Part shown: piece by piece, positions 1 to 13,286 of the stretch
How the letters are laid out: every line of letters starts with the position of its first letter
Position numbering within the stretch: the stretch's first letter is position 1
NCBI GenBank assembly: GCA_001599935.1
Contig: BCIJ01000002.1
Location: forward strand, 1,027,224-1,091,223
DNA length: 64,000 bases
Direction: 5' to 3'
Source: Holtermannia corniformis
Taxonomy: Eukaryota > Basidiomycota > Tremellomycetes > Holtermanniales
Program-made: the position numbers and the translations under genes
The notes under the pieces: model-generated
The model's database searches: none
Told to the model about the DNA's origin: nothing
The model's input: only the letters and a program-made list of their open reading frames with translations

Positions 1-402
1 CTCCCACTGCTCCCGGGTGCTGGCCAAGTCTTCGACGTCGGTTCGAAGATACTCGGCGATAGTGAGTAGGATGACGGCTCCCTTGGCCTCTTGCCTGTTG
101 AATTCCCTGAATTCTTTGGACTCTGCGTCGCTGAGGCCAGCCGGGACGATGGACGTCGCGCGCGCGAAGGCCATCCTGAGGCTCTCGTTCGCCGCNGCGT
201 CTTCTGGCTCGATTCCGAATAGCCTTGGCGGAATCCCTGGCCTCTGCACGAGCCCAAGCACGACCCCGTCGGCTTGCTCGGAGCGTAGGTACGCAAGTAC
301 GGCGCTGCGCCATGAAGAGTAATTGTCAATGCCGGTGAGGACGGGTATCTTTGAGATAAAGGTACTTCCCACGCCCTTGGCTGTGCCCGCGTTGTCGGAC
401 AT
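1..402 (-). CDS. Copia-type retrotransposon Gag, N-terminal part (runs off the window)
   Basis: An open frame of 134 codons runs from ATG at 402 down to base 1 with no stop. After a short leader it contains a segment reading LTGIDNYSSWRSAVLAYL, the signature at the start of Ty1/Copia-type Gag (the gag-polypeptide / UBN2-like domain), followed by a charged helical stretch. Gag forms the particle in which the element's RNA is reverse transcribed. The start lies 75 bp inside the LTR end at 478, with a primer-binding site between, which is the normal order for a Copia element. One ambiguous base (N) is present near 196. Integrase and reverse transcriptase would lie outside the window, so it cannot be said whether the element is intact. 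Confidence 0.8.
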   Translation of the reverse strand, partial: MSDNAGTAKGVGSTFISKIPVLTGIDNYSSWRSAVLAYLRSEQADGVVLGLVQRPGIPPRLFGIEPEDXAANESLRMAFARATSIVPAGLSDAESKEFREFNRQEAKGAVILLTIAEYLRTDVEDLASTREQWE

Positions 403-446
403 GATTGACGATGACTCTTGTCTTGACGGTGCTTCTCTTGATGCTT

Positions 447-477
447 GCTAGCTCGGTAGAGAGACAGACTCTTAATC
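447..477 (-). other. Retrotransposon primer-binding site, apparently complementary to the 5' half of tRNA-Lys(CUU)
   Basis: Read on the + strand, 449-477 resembles the D-arm and anticodon arm of a tRNA-Lys with anticodon CTT: a TAGCTC..GGTAGAG D-arm, then the stem ACAGA and the loop CTCTTAA. It ends exactly where the LTR begins. On the element's sense strand it is therefore the complement of a tRNA 5' half and sits where minus-strand synthesis is primed. Drosophila copia is known to use a tRNA fragment cut in the anticodon loop in this way. The D-loop is a few bases shorter than in a normal tRNA, so pairing is probably strongest from about 454 to 477. Confidence 0.65.
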
Positions 478-735
478 TGTTAGATTGGGGAAGAACCGTG
501 ATGCATCTCGCTCGCTACGGCGCTTCTTTGTAGGCTTTCGCCTACAACTCTGACGTCCCTGATGTCTCGCCGGATGCAGTATCCTCGCCGGATGCGTCGC
601 ATCCTCGGCGCCTTGCCTACATCCTCTGCGCGCCAGACTTGTCTTGGCTACATCCGCGCCGGATGTAGTGTTCGCCAGATGCGGCGTCGCCCGCCGCGTC
701 GTCCGCCCTGATGGCTGGAGTGGCGTAATCCAACA
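478..735 (-). repeat. 5' LTR of the Copia-type element (258 bp)
   Basis: Read on the minus strand the segment begins TGTTGGAT and ends ATCTAACA, giving imperfect terminal inverted repeats bounded by TG..CA. It matches 29777-30035 along its whole length, with small indels, which fixes both ends. The interior holds several degenerate copies of a CATCCGGCGAGGATG-like palindromic unit. It should carry the element's promoter and polyadenylation signals, though no clear TATA box was found. No target-site duplication can be checked because the other end of the element is outside the window. Confidence 0.85.
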
Positions 736-1590
736 CAGATACAACGTCAGCGTCGAACTCGTTCCCAGAAGCTCGGTACAGTATTACATCCACCATGGTC
801 ACTTTACTATCAAAGATGTTCAGAGTCTCAACCCTAGCATGTCGCTGAGGTTGAACGACTGAACAGGAGCAAACGGGAGACCACTTCGGCAGCAGCCATA
901 GAGTCGTGGAACGCGAAGACAAGGCAGTTTCCGCGCGAGACGAAGCTGCTTTGCACCTCGAATGTCGTGTGAATGGATGCGAGACAGCGACGAGAGGGAC
1001 CATACGTACTCTACATGCACACCCAGCATATCCTCCTTTGTCTTTCGCCACCTTTGTCAAGTTGTCTGATCCAACTGCTGCGCTGAAGACGAGATGATCC
1101 TTCGAGTAGACGATCACCCCTGACGATGATTCTGTGCCAGCTAGGTTCTAATCCAGACGAGGTCGACATGATGTATGCTGTCGATCATCAAGGCCACCTC
1201 GACGCCGCAGGCACTCAAGATCCCGTATACGATGTCACCGCAAGCGTCAACTTGAAACGTTCTTGCGAAGACAACTACCGCAACGCCAGATTCACAGCGG
1301 CTCTTCGCGTAAAGTTCGACGGCATGCCGCGGTCCCAAGAGTCAGTCGACTTTAGCTCGATTGGGACGGAGGCGACCCGCAAGGCGGTATTCGAGGGCTT
1401 GTTCCAGAAAGCGCAAGCATCGCCGAAACCTGCCAGCTCAGAGATGACTGTTCTCATACCGGATGGACAAGGTAATGAGTAGGAGGGACCGACAAAAGCC
1501 CTAGTTTGGCTTGTGAGAAGATTGGTGCTAAAAACAAAGAACGCGCGCATCAATGACAGATACTCCTGGAGCTAATATGAATGCGATACA
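736..1590. other. No clearly supported gene; open frames on both strands
   Basis: This stretch holds a + strand frame at 1126-1482 (118 residues, ending in GNE) that could be an exon. On the minus strand, codon-like segments at about 860-1117 can be joined by a 50-bp intron-like gap (GTACGT..GAG). Neither resembles a family I know, and the two strands cannot both be coding. The LTR at 735 abuts the minus-strand candidate, so it may be a gene end disrupted by the retrotransposon. Confidence 0.3.
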
Positions 1591-3398
1591 TCACTCCTCG
1601 TCTGCGGCCTCCTTGGCCGCCTTCTTCTCCCGCGACAGCTGCTTCATTCTCCGAAGGTAGCTAACGACATGTCAGCACTCATTTCATATTCGGCACTGAG
1701 GAAGCGTAGTTGTAATCCCTAGCGGGAGGCAGCACCATGTCAGGGGTGCTCGGATGTCCTGGCCCTTTGAAACATCCAGATGGGATAAATGTCAGAATCA
1801 GACGTGCGCGAGCCGGCCGTCGTCATCCATCACACTAACTCTTCATCAGATTGAGAACCCGATGTTCCTTCAGACTTCAGCTTGACTTTGCATGCTATGG
1901 GCACTGTGAGGAATACATTCGGGACCAGCCGGCTTTCGATCGCGCTAGGCTGCACCGGTGGAACCCCACAGGCCTAATCTGCAGCTGGCAGACTATCAAG
2001 CGACTATCAAGCGTACAAGGACCAAGTGCGCGTCATTCTGTGCATGACGGCGGTGATCGCCCACTGAGTAGCCTAGTCGACAAGCATGACACGCTACCCG
2101 CAGACACTGTATCGTGACGCGGAAAGCTCAAGATACTCGAGCTAAACATCCGTAGTCGCCTGCGTCACGTTACAAAACTCGGATGACAAGACACGGCACG
2201 GTGCGCAATGCCGACCAGGCTGATCAGGCGCAGATGACTCCACTAGAGGCGACCTGTTCGAGACAGCAAGGCACGCAGACAAGGGGGGGACAGCTGTGCA
2301 GCTGCTGTTCTTGCCTGGGACGCCTCAGCACCATTGATAAGAGGCCTCATTGATGCGGCTGTCGCGCAGAGCCGCAACGCCTCCACATTGTCCGTTGCTA
2401 GCTATGGCCCACACAAACGCCGCGAGTGACACCACGCGCGGCGTCGTAGAGTAGGACTTGGCAGAATTTATCGACGTCAAGCTCAAACGGGTCGCGAGTA
2501 GAACTATGCGCCACGTTATCGATTGGGACATAGCAGGAGTCACCGACGTAGAGCTTGACCGAGATGCGCGACGTTGACGCACGGAACACAGCTGCTCCAA
2601 GTCCGAACACATGCGTGAGTCCGCGCGGCGCTTTGTGGCTTCTTGCAGCTGGTTCCCACACCAGCTTCGGACTGCCTACGTATGCACAGGTCATGGGACT
2701 CGCAGGGCCCGTTACACTGCATCAGCTGAATCAGCTAGGGCGCCGGTGCTGCGAGAAGTCGAGAGACGCAGGCGGAGCAGCTCTGCACGACTGTCCTCGC
2801 CATGATTTTGCAACCACGCCGAGACGGTCCAGCCAAGATGATGGCGATGGCGGACGTCATAACGCAAGTCCGCTTCCGAATGTATGCTACAGTCTCCTTG
2901 TGTGATACAATTGCGGGTCGATTGTCTGCTGCAGCCCGAGCCTAGCTTCAGCGCCTCCGAATTCCGGCTCAGAGCCAAGGTTGGCTCATTCAGAACGGCA
3001 GACGCTCAAGCGACCTGACCAAACAGGGCACAGAAAGATCGCGCAAAAGGTAGCAAGACTTACTCGTCGTACTGGCACCTAATCAGCCGACGTCAGTACC
3101 GTTGCTCCCGTCTCCCCTTTGGACAGGACTTACTTCTCATAGACGTGTCTGCGGATAAGTTAGTGTCGTATCAGGCACGCTATGATCAAGACGACTCACC
3201 GCTCATTCTCGCACTCCCATGGCTGGTACACGGTCTTGTGCCGGCACACGTTGAGCGGGATAAGGAGACTAAGTGCGGATCAGCACCGTTGACTGCCGTC
3301 GTCCAGGCTGCAACGCACGCGGAGCACTGATCTCTCCACCCAAGTGGTACACGAGCCTTCTCGAGCTGCGCCTGTGACGCTGTTGTTGCTGCGGCCAT
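1591..3398 (-). CDS. NADH dehydrogenase (complex I) subunit NDUFB7/B18-like
   Basis: A predicted 82-residue protein of the mitochondrial complex I membrane arm, peripheral on the intermembrane-space side. It carries the twin CX9C motif (Cys25/35 and Cys46/56), the conserved P-W-x-C-E-N-E-R-H segment and the basic tail YLRRMKQLSREKK, all hallmarks of NDUFB7. Five exons: 3319-3398, 3200-3268, 3134-3148, 3064-3078 and 1591-1660. Exons 3 and 4 are only 15 nt each. Introns 1-3 are 50-55 bp but intron 4 is 1403 bp (1661-3063), with a good GTAAGT donor and a CTGAC..GTTAG acceptor; the codon GA|C is completed exactly across it. An alternative acceptor about 49 nt into this intron would give a short tail and lose the conserved end. 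The start follows from the family's N-terminus. Confidence 0.8.
1661..3063 (-). other. Exceptionally long intron of the NDUFB7-like gene
   Basis: It is 1403 bp, while other introns in the window are mostly 45-60 bp. Its ends are normal (GTAAGT donor; CTGAC branch 13 nt before TTAG). Inside are only short open frames on both strands with no recognisable product and no LTR or transposase signature, so nothing explains the extra length. A past insertion into a short intron is the simplest inference. Confidence 0.6.
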
Positions 3399-3955
3399 GA
3401 TGATGCTGGTGGTGACACTGGTGGTGAGCTGGGTCGTGCTCAGCGGCGGTCAAATCAAAGCGAGTGCAAAGGCGAGGGTCAAACCCTCACTGTCGGAGAT
3501 AACCGGGATTTCAACTCCAACCCCCTTCTCCTCTGATCGCCGATCACTCGAACCAAACAAGACCCTGCAATCCACCAGGCGACGTACTGGGCCGCCAGCT
3601 TCAGCTGATGCGTAGCTAACATGCACCGCTTGTTGACACAGCACACACACACTGACCGCAGTCACGTACTGACTCCCAAACCGATGAAACGCCGTCACTG
3701 ACCCGAGCACTGCGTTTCACCAGCACCCTGACGCAAACTCTACCCTACCAAGCCCCTGCGCAGCCATAGCGCGCACACGGCAGAGCCTTGGCACACCGAT
3801 ATATGTCTACCATCACTACGCTCATCACCACCCTGGGCATCTCGGCACCAGACCTTCCGGCAAGGTCTCTTTTTTCCTTCTCTCACCCGGCGTGAGCTTT
3901 TCATTTCGTCTTTCGACCTTTTGGACACGGCTGGGCCGATTGGACGTGCGCAAAC
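3399..3955. promoter_or_regulatory. Divergent promoter region of the complex I subunit and aspartic protease genes
   Basis: About 557 bp lie between two start codons pointing away from each other. No coding frame with family similarity was seen. The 200 bp before the protease start are rich in pyrimidine tracts, as is common upstream of fungal genes. No defined operator could be assigned. Confidence 0.45.
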
Positions 3956-6482
3956 ATGTACTGCAAAGCTCTGCTGCTGGCCCTTGTCGCTCCTTTGGTC
4001 GTTGCCGCGCCTGCACCTGCTTCGGTCGCAGACTCGCCCAAGATCCGTTCCCTGCCGCTGATCAAGATTCCCGTCGCGCGAGATGGCGAGGTTCGTCCTG
4101 ATTAACCACGGTCGCTCAGTGCCAAGGCTGACAAAGGCAGCACTCCCTGATCGCATTCCAGCGACACCACAACACCGCCGTCAAACGCCATGCAGGCATG
4201 ACAGGGTCCGAAGCGCCATCCGCTGATCTTTTGCAAAGGCGAATGCTCAAGCGGGTACGTTTATCACCTAGAGTCTTCCTGTAACAAAGCATGGCTCAAC
4301 CTCAGGCAGCGCGCCGACGTCGCCCTCGAAGAACGACTGTATTACCGACCGCCTGTTCCCGGTACGGATGTCCAGACCCAACCCGCCAAGCGACTGTACT
4401 ACCCCGCGCCTGCACCGGTACCAGCGACCGAGACAACGGCCGCAGACGTGGTAGAGGCTGCAGGCGTCGATGTCAATGTGGCTGCTGTCAGCCCCAAGAC
4501 GGAGGCAGCCACTTTGGCTGCCGCACCTGCGGCCAAGGGGACCGTACTCGGCAAGTCCCGCTTTTTGTTAGCTTTGATAAAATCTGCATACTCATGTACG
4601 TCCAGCGGCTGGCTCAGCCGCTCAAGGCTTCTCGCGCGTCGCTTTGGCCGCCAACGCGCAAAACGCAGTCACAGGGTCCGATAGCGCGCTAGCAGCCGGT
4701 GGACTAGACTACCAGATCCAAGCCAACGATATCGGTATGCTGTCTCCCACCATCCCCTGTCTACCGAGCTGACGCGACCACAGGGTACCTCGCGAATGTG
4801 CAGATTGGAACCCCGCCACGAGATTTCTTGCTGTTGATGGACAGTGGCTCCGCCGATACTTGGGTTGCTGCATCGTGCGTGGCTCTCTACCCTTGAGCCA
4901 GCGTTGGCTGAGCTGACATCCCGGTTGCAGTGAATGCACAGTCTGCGGCCCGCACGAGACACTTGGTAAAGACAACAGTCAGACCTTTGGTCCGTATCAA
5001 CCTTTTTCACTGCATCACAGCTCACTGATCATTCACAGTTGGCTCAACGACCGAATTCGCGGTTCGATACGGTACCGGCGAAGCAAATGGCCTGATTGCC
5101 AAGGATACGCTCAGTATTGCAGGCATGACGCTCACGGGCCATACGTTTGGCGTTGCGACCAATGTAAGCCTCCACCTGATCAATCACGCTATCGGAGCTT
5201 ACGTAGGGAACAGGAAAGTCAGGAGTTTTCGTCAGCTCAAGTGCCGTTCGATGGTCTTGTTGGTCTGGCTCTCAGCGTGAGTGCTGTAGGTGTTTCGGCA
5301 AGTGTGCAAGGGGCTGAACAGAGCACAGGGCTTGTCAAAGCAGCGCACAGCAACTCCGATCGAGGCGCTCGCTACGGCCGGACAAGTGGACGCAGGGATC
5401 ATGGGTTACAAGCTTGGACGAATCGGTGCGCTGGCCCTTTCCTTGCTCTCTGCCATGTCCCCTGACTCGACCAAGCCGACGGGAAGAACGACGGTGAGAT
5501 CACATTCGGCGGGGTGGACCCCGCGAAATTCATTGCCAGCACCACTCAGGTGCGCCCGAGTTGTGACCTACTTGTGGCGTTGCTGACGAAGCGCAGACTG
5601 TCGCCAATACCGGTCAGACGGGCTTTTGGCAGGCTGCAGTTGGCGCCATAACTGTTGATGGGACAGACGTGGTCACGAATCGCCAGGCCATCATGGACAC
5701 TGGTATGTCATGATAAGACAAGCGGGAACAAGACTGATGGAATGCAGGAACTTCGCTCATTGTTGCGCCCCCTGCCGAGTCAGTGAAAACTGAACAAGGT
5801 CATGTCCAGCTGACGTACCCCAGTGCTGCTGCATTCCATGCCGCTATCCCTGGTGCCAAGTCGTGCGTGCAAGGAGTCATGTGAATGACATGGCACTAAT
5901 ACGCGGCTCAGTGATGGACAGGGAGGCTTCACGCTGCCGTGCACAACCGACGCAGTCGTTACTATGACTTTTGGTAATCTTGCGTTCCAGTCCGTCTTGC
6001 TGCTCGATAGGTGTCAGATCGAGCTGACCAAACTTGCAGGATGGACGCTCGCGACCTGACCTTCCTCCCGGTCGATAACCGAGACCCTACAGGAACTTGC
6101 GTATCGTCCATCTCTGCCGGGACGATCGCCGACGATGTCACCTGGCTAGTTGGAGGTGAGTCCAACGCAGCCACTCGAATTGATATGCTGACAAGACTAA
6201 GATTCCTTCTTGAAGAACATCTACTTCTCGACCAATGTCGACGATAACACCATGTCGATCTCGGCATTGGCGGGCGCAAAAACCTCACCTGCGATTCTGT
6301 ACAACGTCGCGAGTGACGCTACGGGCGATGCGACGCCAGCAGCAACGCTAGGCGCAACCGGCAATTTCACATCTCAAGTCGCCAATGCTATGCCGAGCAG
6401 CGGCGCGCCAGCTTCTGCAGTCAACATGGCCGCTTCGATGGGCTTCGTTACGGCGCTCACTGCCGTGTTCAGCATGCTGTAG
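3956..6482 (+). CDS. Pepsin-type aspartic protease, secreted, probably GPI-anchored
   Basis: The N-terminus (MYCKALLLALVAPLVVAAPA) is a signal peptide, followed by a propeptide with several Lys-Arg sites. The mature domain has YLANVQIGTPPRDFLLLMDS with catalytic motif DSGSADTW (first Asp), a flap-region tyrosine in VRYGTG, and the second catalytic motif MDTGTSLIV assembled across an intron near 5700. The tail is Ser/Ala/Thr-rich and ends in a short hydrophobic segment (GFVTALTAVFSML), which suggests a GPI signal like that of yapsins or cell-wall proteases. About ten exons. The third intron starts at 4551 with GCAAGT, so it appears to be a GC-AG intron; only this keeps the frame. Likely role: protein processing at the cell surface. 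Exact exon edges in the middle are inferred. Confidence 0.88.
4551..4617 (+). other. Probable GC-AG intron in the aspartic protease gene
   Basis: The upstream exon reads AAKGTVL and the downstream exon reads GFSRVALAANAQ in a different frame. GT donors nearby give the wrong phase, while a GCAAGT donor at 4551 restores it with an acceptor after 4617 (CTCAG) or 4626 (CTCAAG). GCAAGT is the usual form of the rare GC donor. Confidence 0.55.
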
Positions 6483-6559
6483 ACGAGTATATGGACTTTA
6501 TGCAATGCACGCTCATCAATCGAATCAGTGCGAAAACCCACATCCCTAGCAATACAAGT

Positions 6560-8870
<2,311 letters not shown>

Positions 8871-9209
8871 GGTGGTAGCTGTAGACACCCTATCAGCTGA
8901 AGCTTGACTGCATCCCTTCCAACACGCACATTGGCCAGACCAGAGTCAGACACACGAGGTGATTTGAGGTTGAGGTTGTGCGGCAAAGGATTACCCGCTA
9001 CGGTGAAGTCGGGCTTGATCGATCGGCAACTTCTCCCCAGATCGTACAGAGGTATCGTACGTATCCCTGTCTAGCTCTGCTGCAACCGTTTGCCTGATCA
9101 ACGTCGAGTTGGCGTCGTCACACGCGCAGATCATAGCAACCATCAAAATTCGTTATCAAAACGCGTCTAATGAGTTTACAGCTGACGTGGCAATGTACAA
9201 TGTTTGGTT
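8871..9209. other. Intergenic region between CTP synthase 5' end and TRK 3' end
   Basis: Both flanking genes are on the minus strand. The stretch holds the CTP synthase upstream region and the TRK terminator region. No gene or repeat was recognised. Confidence 0.4.
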
Positions 9210-12200
9210 CTATGCGGCAGTTCCGCTCAAGCCTTCGCTCTTCTCCTTGCTCGGCTCGGACAGTCGCGAGTACTCTTTCGGCAGCAGGATGGCACTGTCA
9301 AGGTACGCCGTATCAGCAGTGCTGCTGATGGGCGGCCGCAACACTAACCGGTCGATGGCCACCGGTAGACCTCTGTGGCGACCGCGTAGCATGACTAGGA
9401 TCACCTAGCGGACCCATCAAAATGTCGTGCTGCGTCAGACAGTTTGCACTCACCACAATCTTCGACAGCGTCGAAAAGCTTCCCATGAACGAGTAGTTTT
9501 GCTGCAGTTCATCAGCCCGCTCACATCAGCCCCACTCAATCTTACGGACCGTCGGGATACCAAGGCTGAGCCCGATTGTCGCATAAGCGCTGACGAGCTC
9601 GAACACGATGCGAAAGATGTTGAACCACGGCGCGTTCACGTCGTCCATGAGTTGGCTGCGCTCAATGATGCAGATCAGGAAGATGCCAAGTGCGAGCGGC
9701 CAGACGTCAAACGCGAGCTGACGTCGAACATGCCACATTAGGTACTTGCTGAGCGGAATTGGTTCAGCAGACCATAGGGAAAGCCACGTCACTCACCTGA
9801 AGACTTCATGACGCTGACCAGCAAACGTGGGCTCCTCTTCAGACTGATTCTCCGGCTCGTCGTAGATCCCCAACGCTGTACGCCATCAGCCGAGCTCAAC
9901 GCCTTCCGTGATCGTGCCTCACCTCGCTCTTCATATACATTCGTCGAGCGCACCGACAACGCGATGGGCCAGATCGCTACGTACATCAAGCCCACGTACA
10001 GGAACCTGTGTGACACTTGTTAGCTTTGCTCGAAGGACCATGTGTTAACGCACAATAGACCAGGCGCAAATTGCGAGACGGGCAAAACTCCAAAGCCAGA
10101 CGCTCGCACGCTCAGACTTTGAAAGAGACCGTCTGCGAATTGTTGGAAAGGCGTCAGGCCTCGCAAGACTGGTAAGCCGATGTTGAGGATGAAGAAGCCG
10201 GCGAGCTCGATGGCGCTATCGGTTCGTGTCAGTTGATGCAGCGCAACTTATTCGACATAGCCTAGCACCACGGTACTCACGTGAAGCCTAGTAACAAGGC
10301 GGTCAGATACCAAGTCTGCTGCGCCGGGAACAGATAGAGAAAACAGCTGCGTGATCTCAGACCGATGCGACGTCTCGCTGCCATAGCCACAGCCCACTTA
10401 CCGCCTGGGGTGATCCAGCAGAAAATGAAGTGTCTCATCCATCTCCCCGCCATCTTTCACGATCTTTGTTCCGATCCAGACGCAAAGCCTGAGCCAGATC
10501 GGTAAAGCGTGGTTTCCGGCAAGGATCGGGAACATGAGTGTGAAGACGAGGAGGTAATTGCCGCCAAAGGGAAGCATGCCCAAGTCAACGAGCCTAATGG
10601 GAGATCAGTGACGTTTCGGCCCAAGGTGAGTAACGTACGACATGCCGCAGCCCGTGTACCCCGCTGGTCGGTCACAAGATTAGCAATGGTCAACTGACTT
10701 GGGGTGGGCGATGACACACCGACGATCTGATATAATGAGAACCAGGTGGAGTCGACAGATCCGATCTGGGATGTACCCTGTGCCTGCAGTGGCTCCTGCC
10801 ACCGTGCTGAGCTCGCCATATAAGGCGCAATGATCGCAAGCGGGATGAGCTGTGTAAGTGCAAAGTACTGCCCGAGGCACAGTGTCAGCCTCGAACCCAA
10901 TGAGAGAAGACAACTGATAGTCGAGTAGGAGAACTCACCGCCGCCACCAGGTAGCCGAGCACCCTCAGAGCGCGATACTCGACCCCACCAATCGCCTCGA
11001 GCTCCTCATCCGTCAACTCATGCACCCAGAAGCGCGAGTTGCGCCCGACCACGAGTCCCGCCAGACCCTGCGGGAGCCACCGCGCGAAAGACGCTTCAGG
11101 GTGGTCCCCAGTCGCTCGATCCGGATGTACGAGTAGCGTATGTTGGCGCACCGGCTGGGCAAGCTTCGAGTGTAGTGTTGTAGCTGTGCTAGGAGCTAGG
11201 GCAGCGAAGACGGAGAATGGCGATGGAAAGCCACCGTGTTGACGGTATCGTGATTCAGTTGGTTTTGGTAGGTGCGACACGGGCTTATCGAGCGTGGAAG
11301 CTGGGTTTCATTATTTGCATGATCTTCGTGTTACGCAGCGACACATACCGATCGTGTGACGCTGTGAGACGGGCGAAGACGCGATGCCATCCTCTATCAC
11401 AGCCGGTAGCATAGACTTGCCCCTCGTTCGGGCCCTGAGCCCCTCTCGCTTCGCAAAGTGCACGTTATGGTGCGAGACTGTTTGGCTGCGGCCGATGATG
11501 GACTCCAAGCCAACCTCTGGACTTTCGCAGACCCGCGCTCTGCCAGAATTGGCATCATCAAGGTGATCCAGATGCAGGTTGATAGTCTCTGCAACGCTGG
11601 CAGCTTCTGGATGGATGGTCTGGGTACGACGCAGTGTATTGGCTTCGAGGAGGTCTTGACAGTGGTTGCGAAAGTAGCGCCTAAGCGCTGATCAGACGAC
11701 GTAGCGTGATCGAGTACATGAAAGCTTACTTGCGGACAAGGACCATGAACAGGCTGACCACCGTCTGTGCTGGCGTCAGCTGAGGAACCGTGCAGGAGGA
11801 CCGACTGACAACATCACCGATGAGCATCAGGAAGCAGAGGAAGAACTGCTGCAGAGGACGGAGAGCACTGAGGCTAGCCCACGGTAAGCGTTATAAAGTG
11901 AACGTGCTGATACCCACTTGATCGGCGTCAGGCCTGTGGCCCTGTAGACTATCAGCAGTACTTCAGACATGCCTGACAGACTCACGTCATGGCCGAGTAG
12001 CACAAGAACAGACAGTCAATGTACCGTGTCCCCTTTGAGCCGGAGCCATCTTGGTCACCATCCAGCGAGCCCCCAACGGCGGCATAGAACAGTCCGGAGA
12101 AGACCAAGGGCACGAAGATGAAGTACAGCAAGTGGATGCGGAAAAAGTTGAGATGAGCACCCAACTTGGCGTACAGCTGATGTACTCCTGGCGAGCTTTT

Positions 12201-12212
12201 ACCAGCTGACAT
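9210..12212 (-). CDS. TRK-type high-affinity potassium transporter
   Basis: Plasma-membrane K+ uptake protein of the Trk/Ktr/HKT family. It begins with a hydrophobic entry (LNFFRIHLLYFIFVPLVFSG) and the first pore region around YSAMTATGLTPI, then the MVLVRKYF segment after the second helix. The conserved linker reads GGVEYRALRVLGYL, a further pore-like part contains FPILAGNHALPIWLRL, and the last pore reads FELVSAYATIGLSLGIP. It ends with LRGRHRGLPVAIDR and an acidic/basic tail, the usual fungal TRK ending. There are roughly ten exons with short introns. The large cytoplasmic loop between the first two repeats seems much shorter than in Saccharomyces Trk1. The start at 12212 is chosen for its position just before the first helix; an in-frame upstream extension exists but looks non-coding. 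Confidence 0.92.
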
Positions 12213-13286
12213 GGTCTTGCTTGGTGGTGAGACGCGATAGGATCCGAGAGCCGCGGAAATTCGCAAAGGACGGGGTGCAAGCTCGGTGTGTGCCGTTTCG
12301 TCGTGTGCCGACGAGCGCTGAAACGAGGACCGTGAGACTGTAGGACCGCCTACATGCCTCGTGTTGTCAGCTCCGGGTGCGGGAGGGCGGGCTGCGCATT
12401 CGGTTACTTGTCGAGCAGAGCAACATGCAGAGGGTCTCCCGACGATCATCTCAGGCACGGCGAGCACGCGCGATGTGGCAATCGTCGGTGGCTGCCCGCT
12501 GCCCTCTTTCCCACCCGCAGCTCACGTTGAGTATCCAGATCGCTGAGCACCGCGGGGACATGCTATCATAAACACACTCACATGCGTTCAGGCGGGACTA
12601 CCTACGATTCCAGGCTTTCAGCTCGGTCCATAGGGCTGGCTGTATCTACGCTGTACACACACGCTTGTGAGTTGTGAGCATGTGTGGCGGATTACGTCCA
12701 GCTCGTTTCGGGGCTGCGCAAAAATGAGCGTATCATCTGACATCGCGACGGATCGGCGGTCGCGAGCGTACGTATCGAGCCGCGTCGGATTTTGTAATCT
12801 GGCATGTCAATTCGGACACTCACCGTCGTCTTTGGTAGGTCTGGCTTGTATGAGATCGCGCAGTCCAGCCCTACAACCAGCAGGTCCCCATTGACGAGAT
12901 TGCGTAGGCATTTGAGGGCAGATCTTGCACATTCAGCGAATGAATACACCAAGAGCTCGTACATGTTGGCTCCCCGCAACGAATGAGGTGAAGCCTTGTT
13001 GTGGATGCTCAGTACAAGACCGCACGCCGGCTGCGCCGACATACACATGCAGAGTCTTATGGCACGCACTGTTCCAGCCTGCTTGCAGCCAAATTGGAAG
13101 ATGACTGCATGTACGTTGACACTCAGAAACCTAGCAGACTATTACATCGCGTGCAGTGTTTCCCAGTGTATCGGTCATCAACCTCAGCACCGAGCCACCA
13201 GAGTCTTGGAACCGTCTTCGTTCGTGATGTAAGCAGGTTGAAGCTTAATTACAGCTGTGCGCCAGTGGGAATCCGTAGGATGCGGC
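12213..13286. other. TRK upstream region and unrecognised short frames
   Basis: The first 300-400 bp should hold the TRK promoter. A minus-strand frame at 12692-13069 (125 codons) contains GDLLVVGLDCAISYKPDL but matches no family I know and could be chance. Nothing else can be supported. Confidence 0.3.

Noticed and set aside
437..480. A tRNA-Lys gene or fragment on the + strand
   Set aside because: Only the D and anticodon arms are present, with no T-arm or acceptor stem, and the position next to the LTR end fits a primer-binding site.
12213..12467. N-terminal extension of the TRK transporter
   Set aside because: The upstream frame is Cys/Arg/Pro-rich and unlike TRK proteins; the ATG at 12212 sits just before the first helix.
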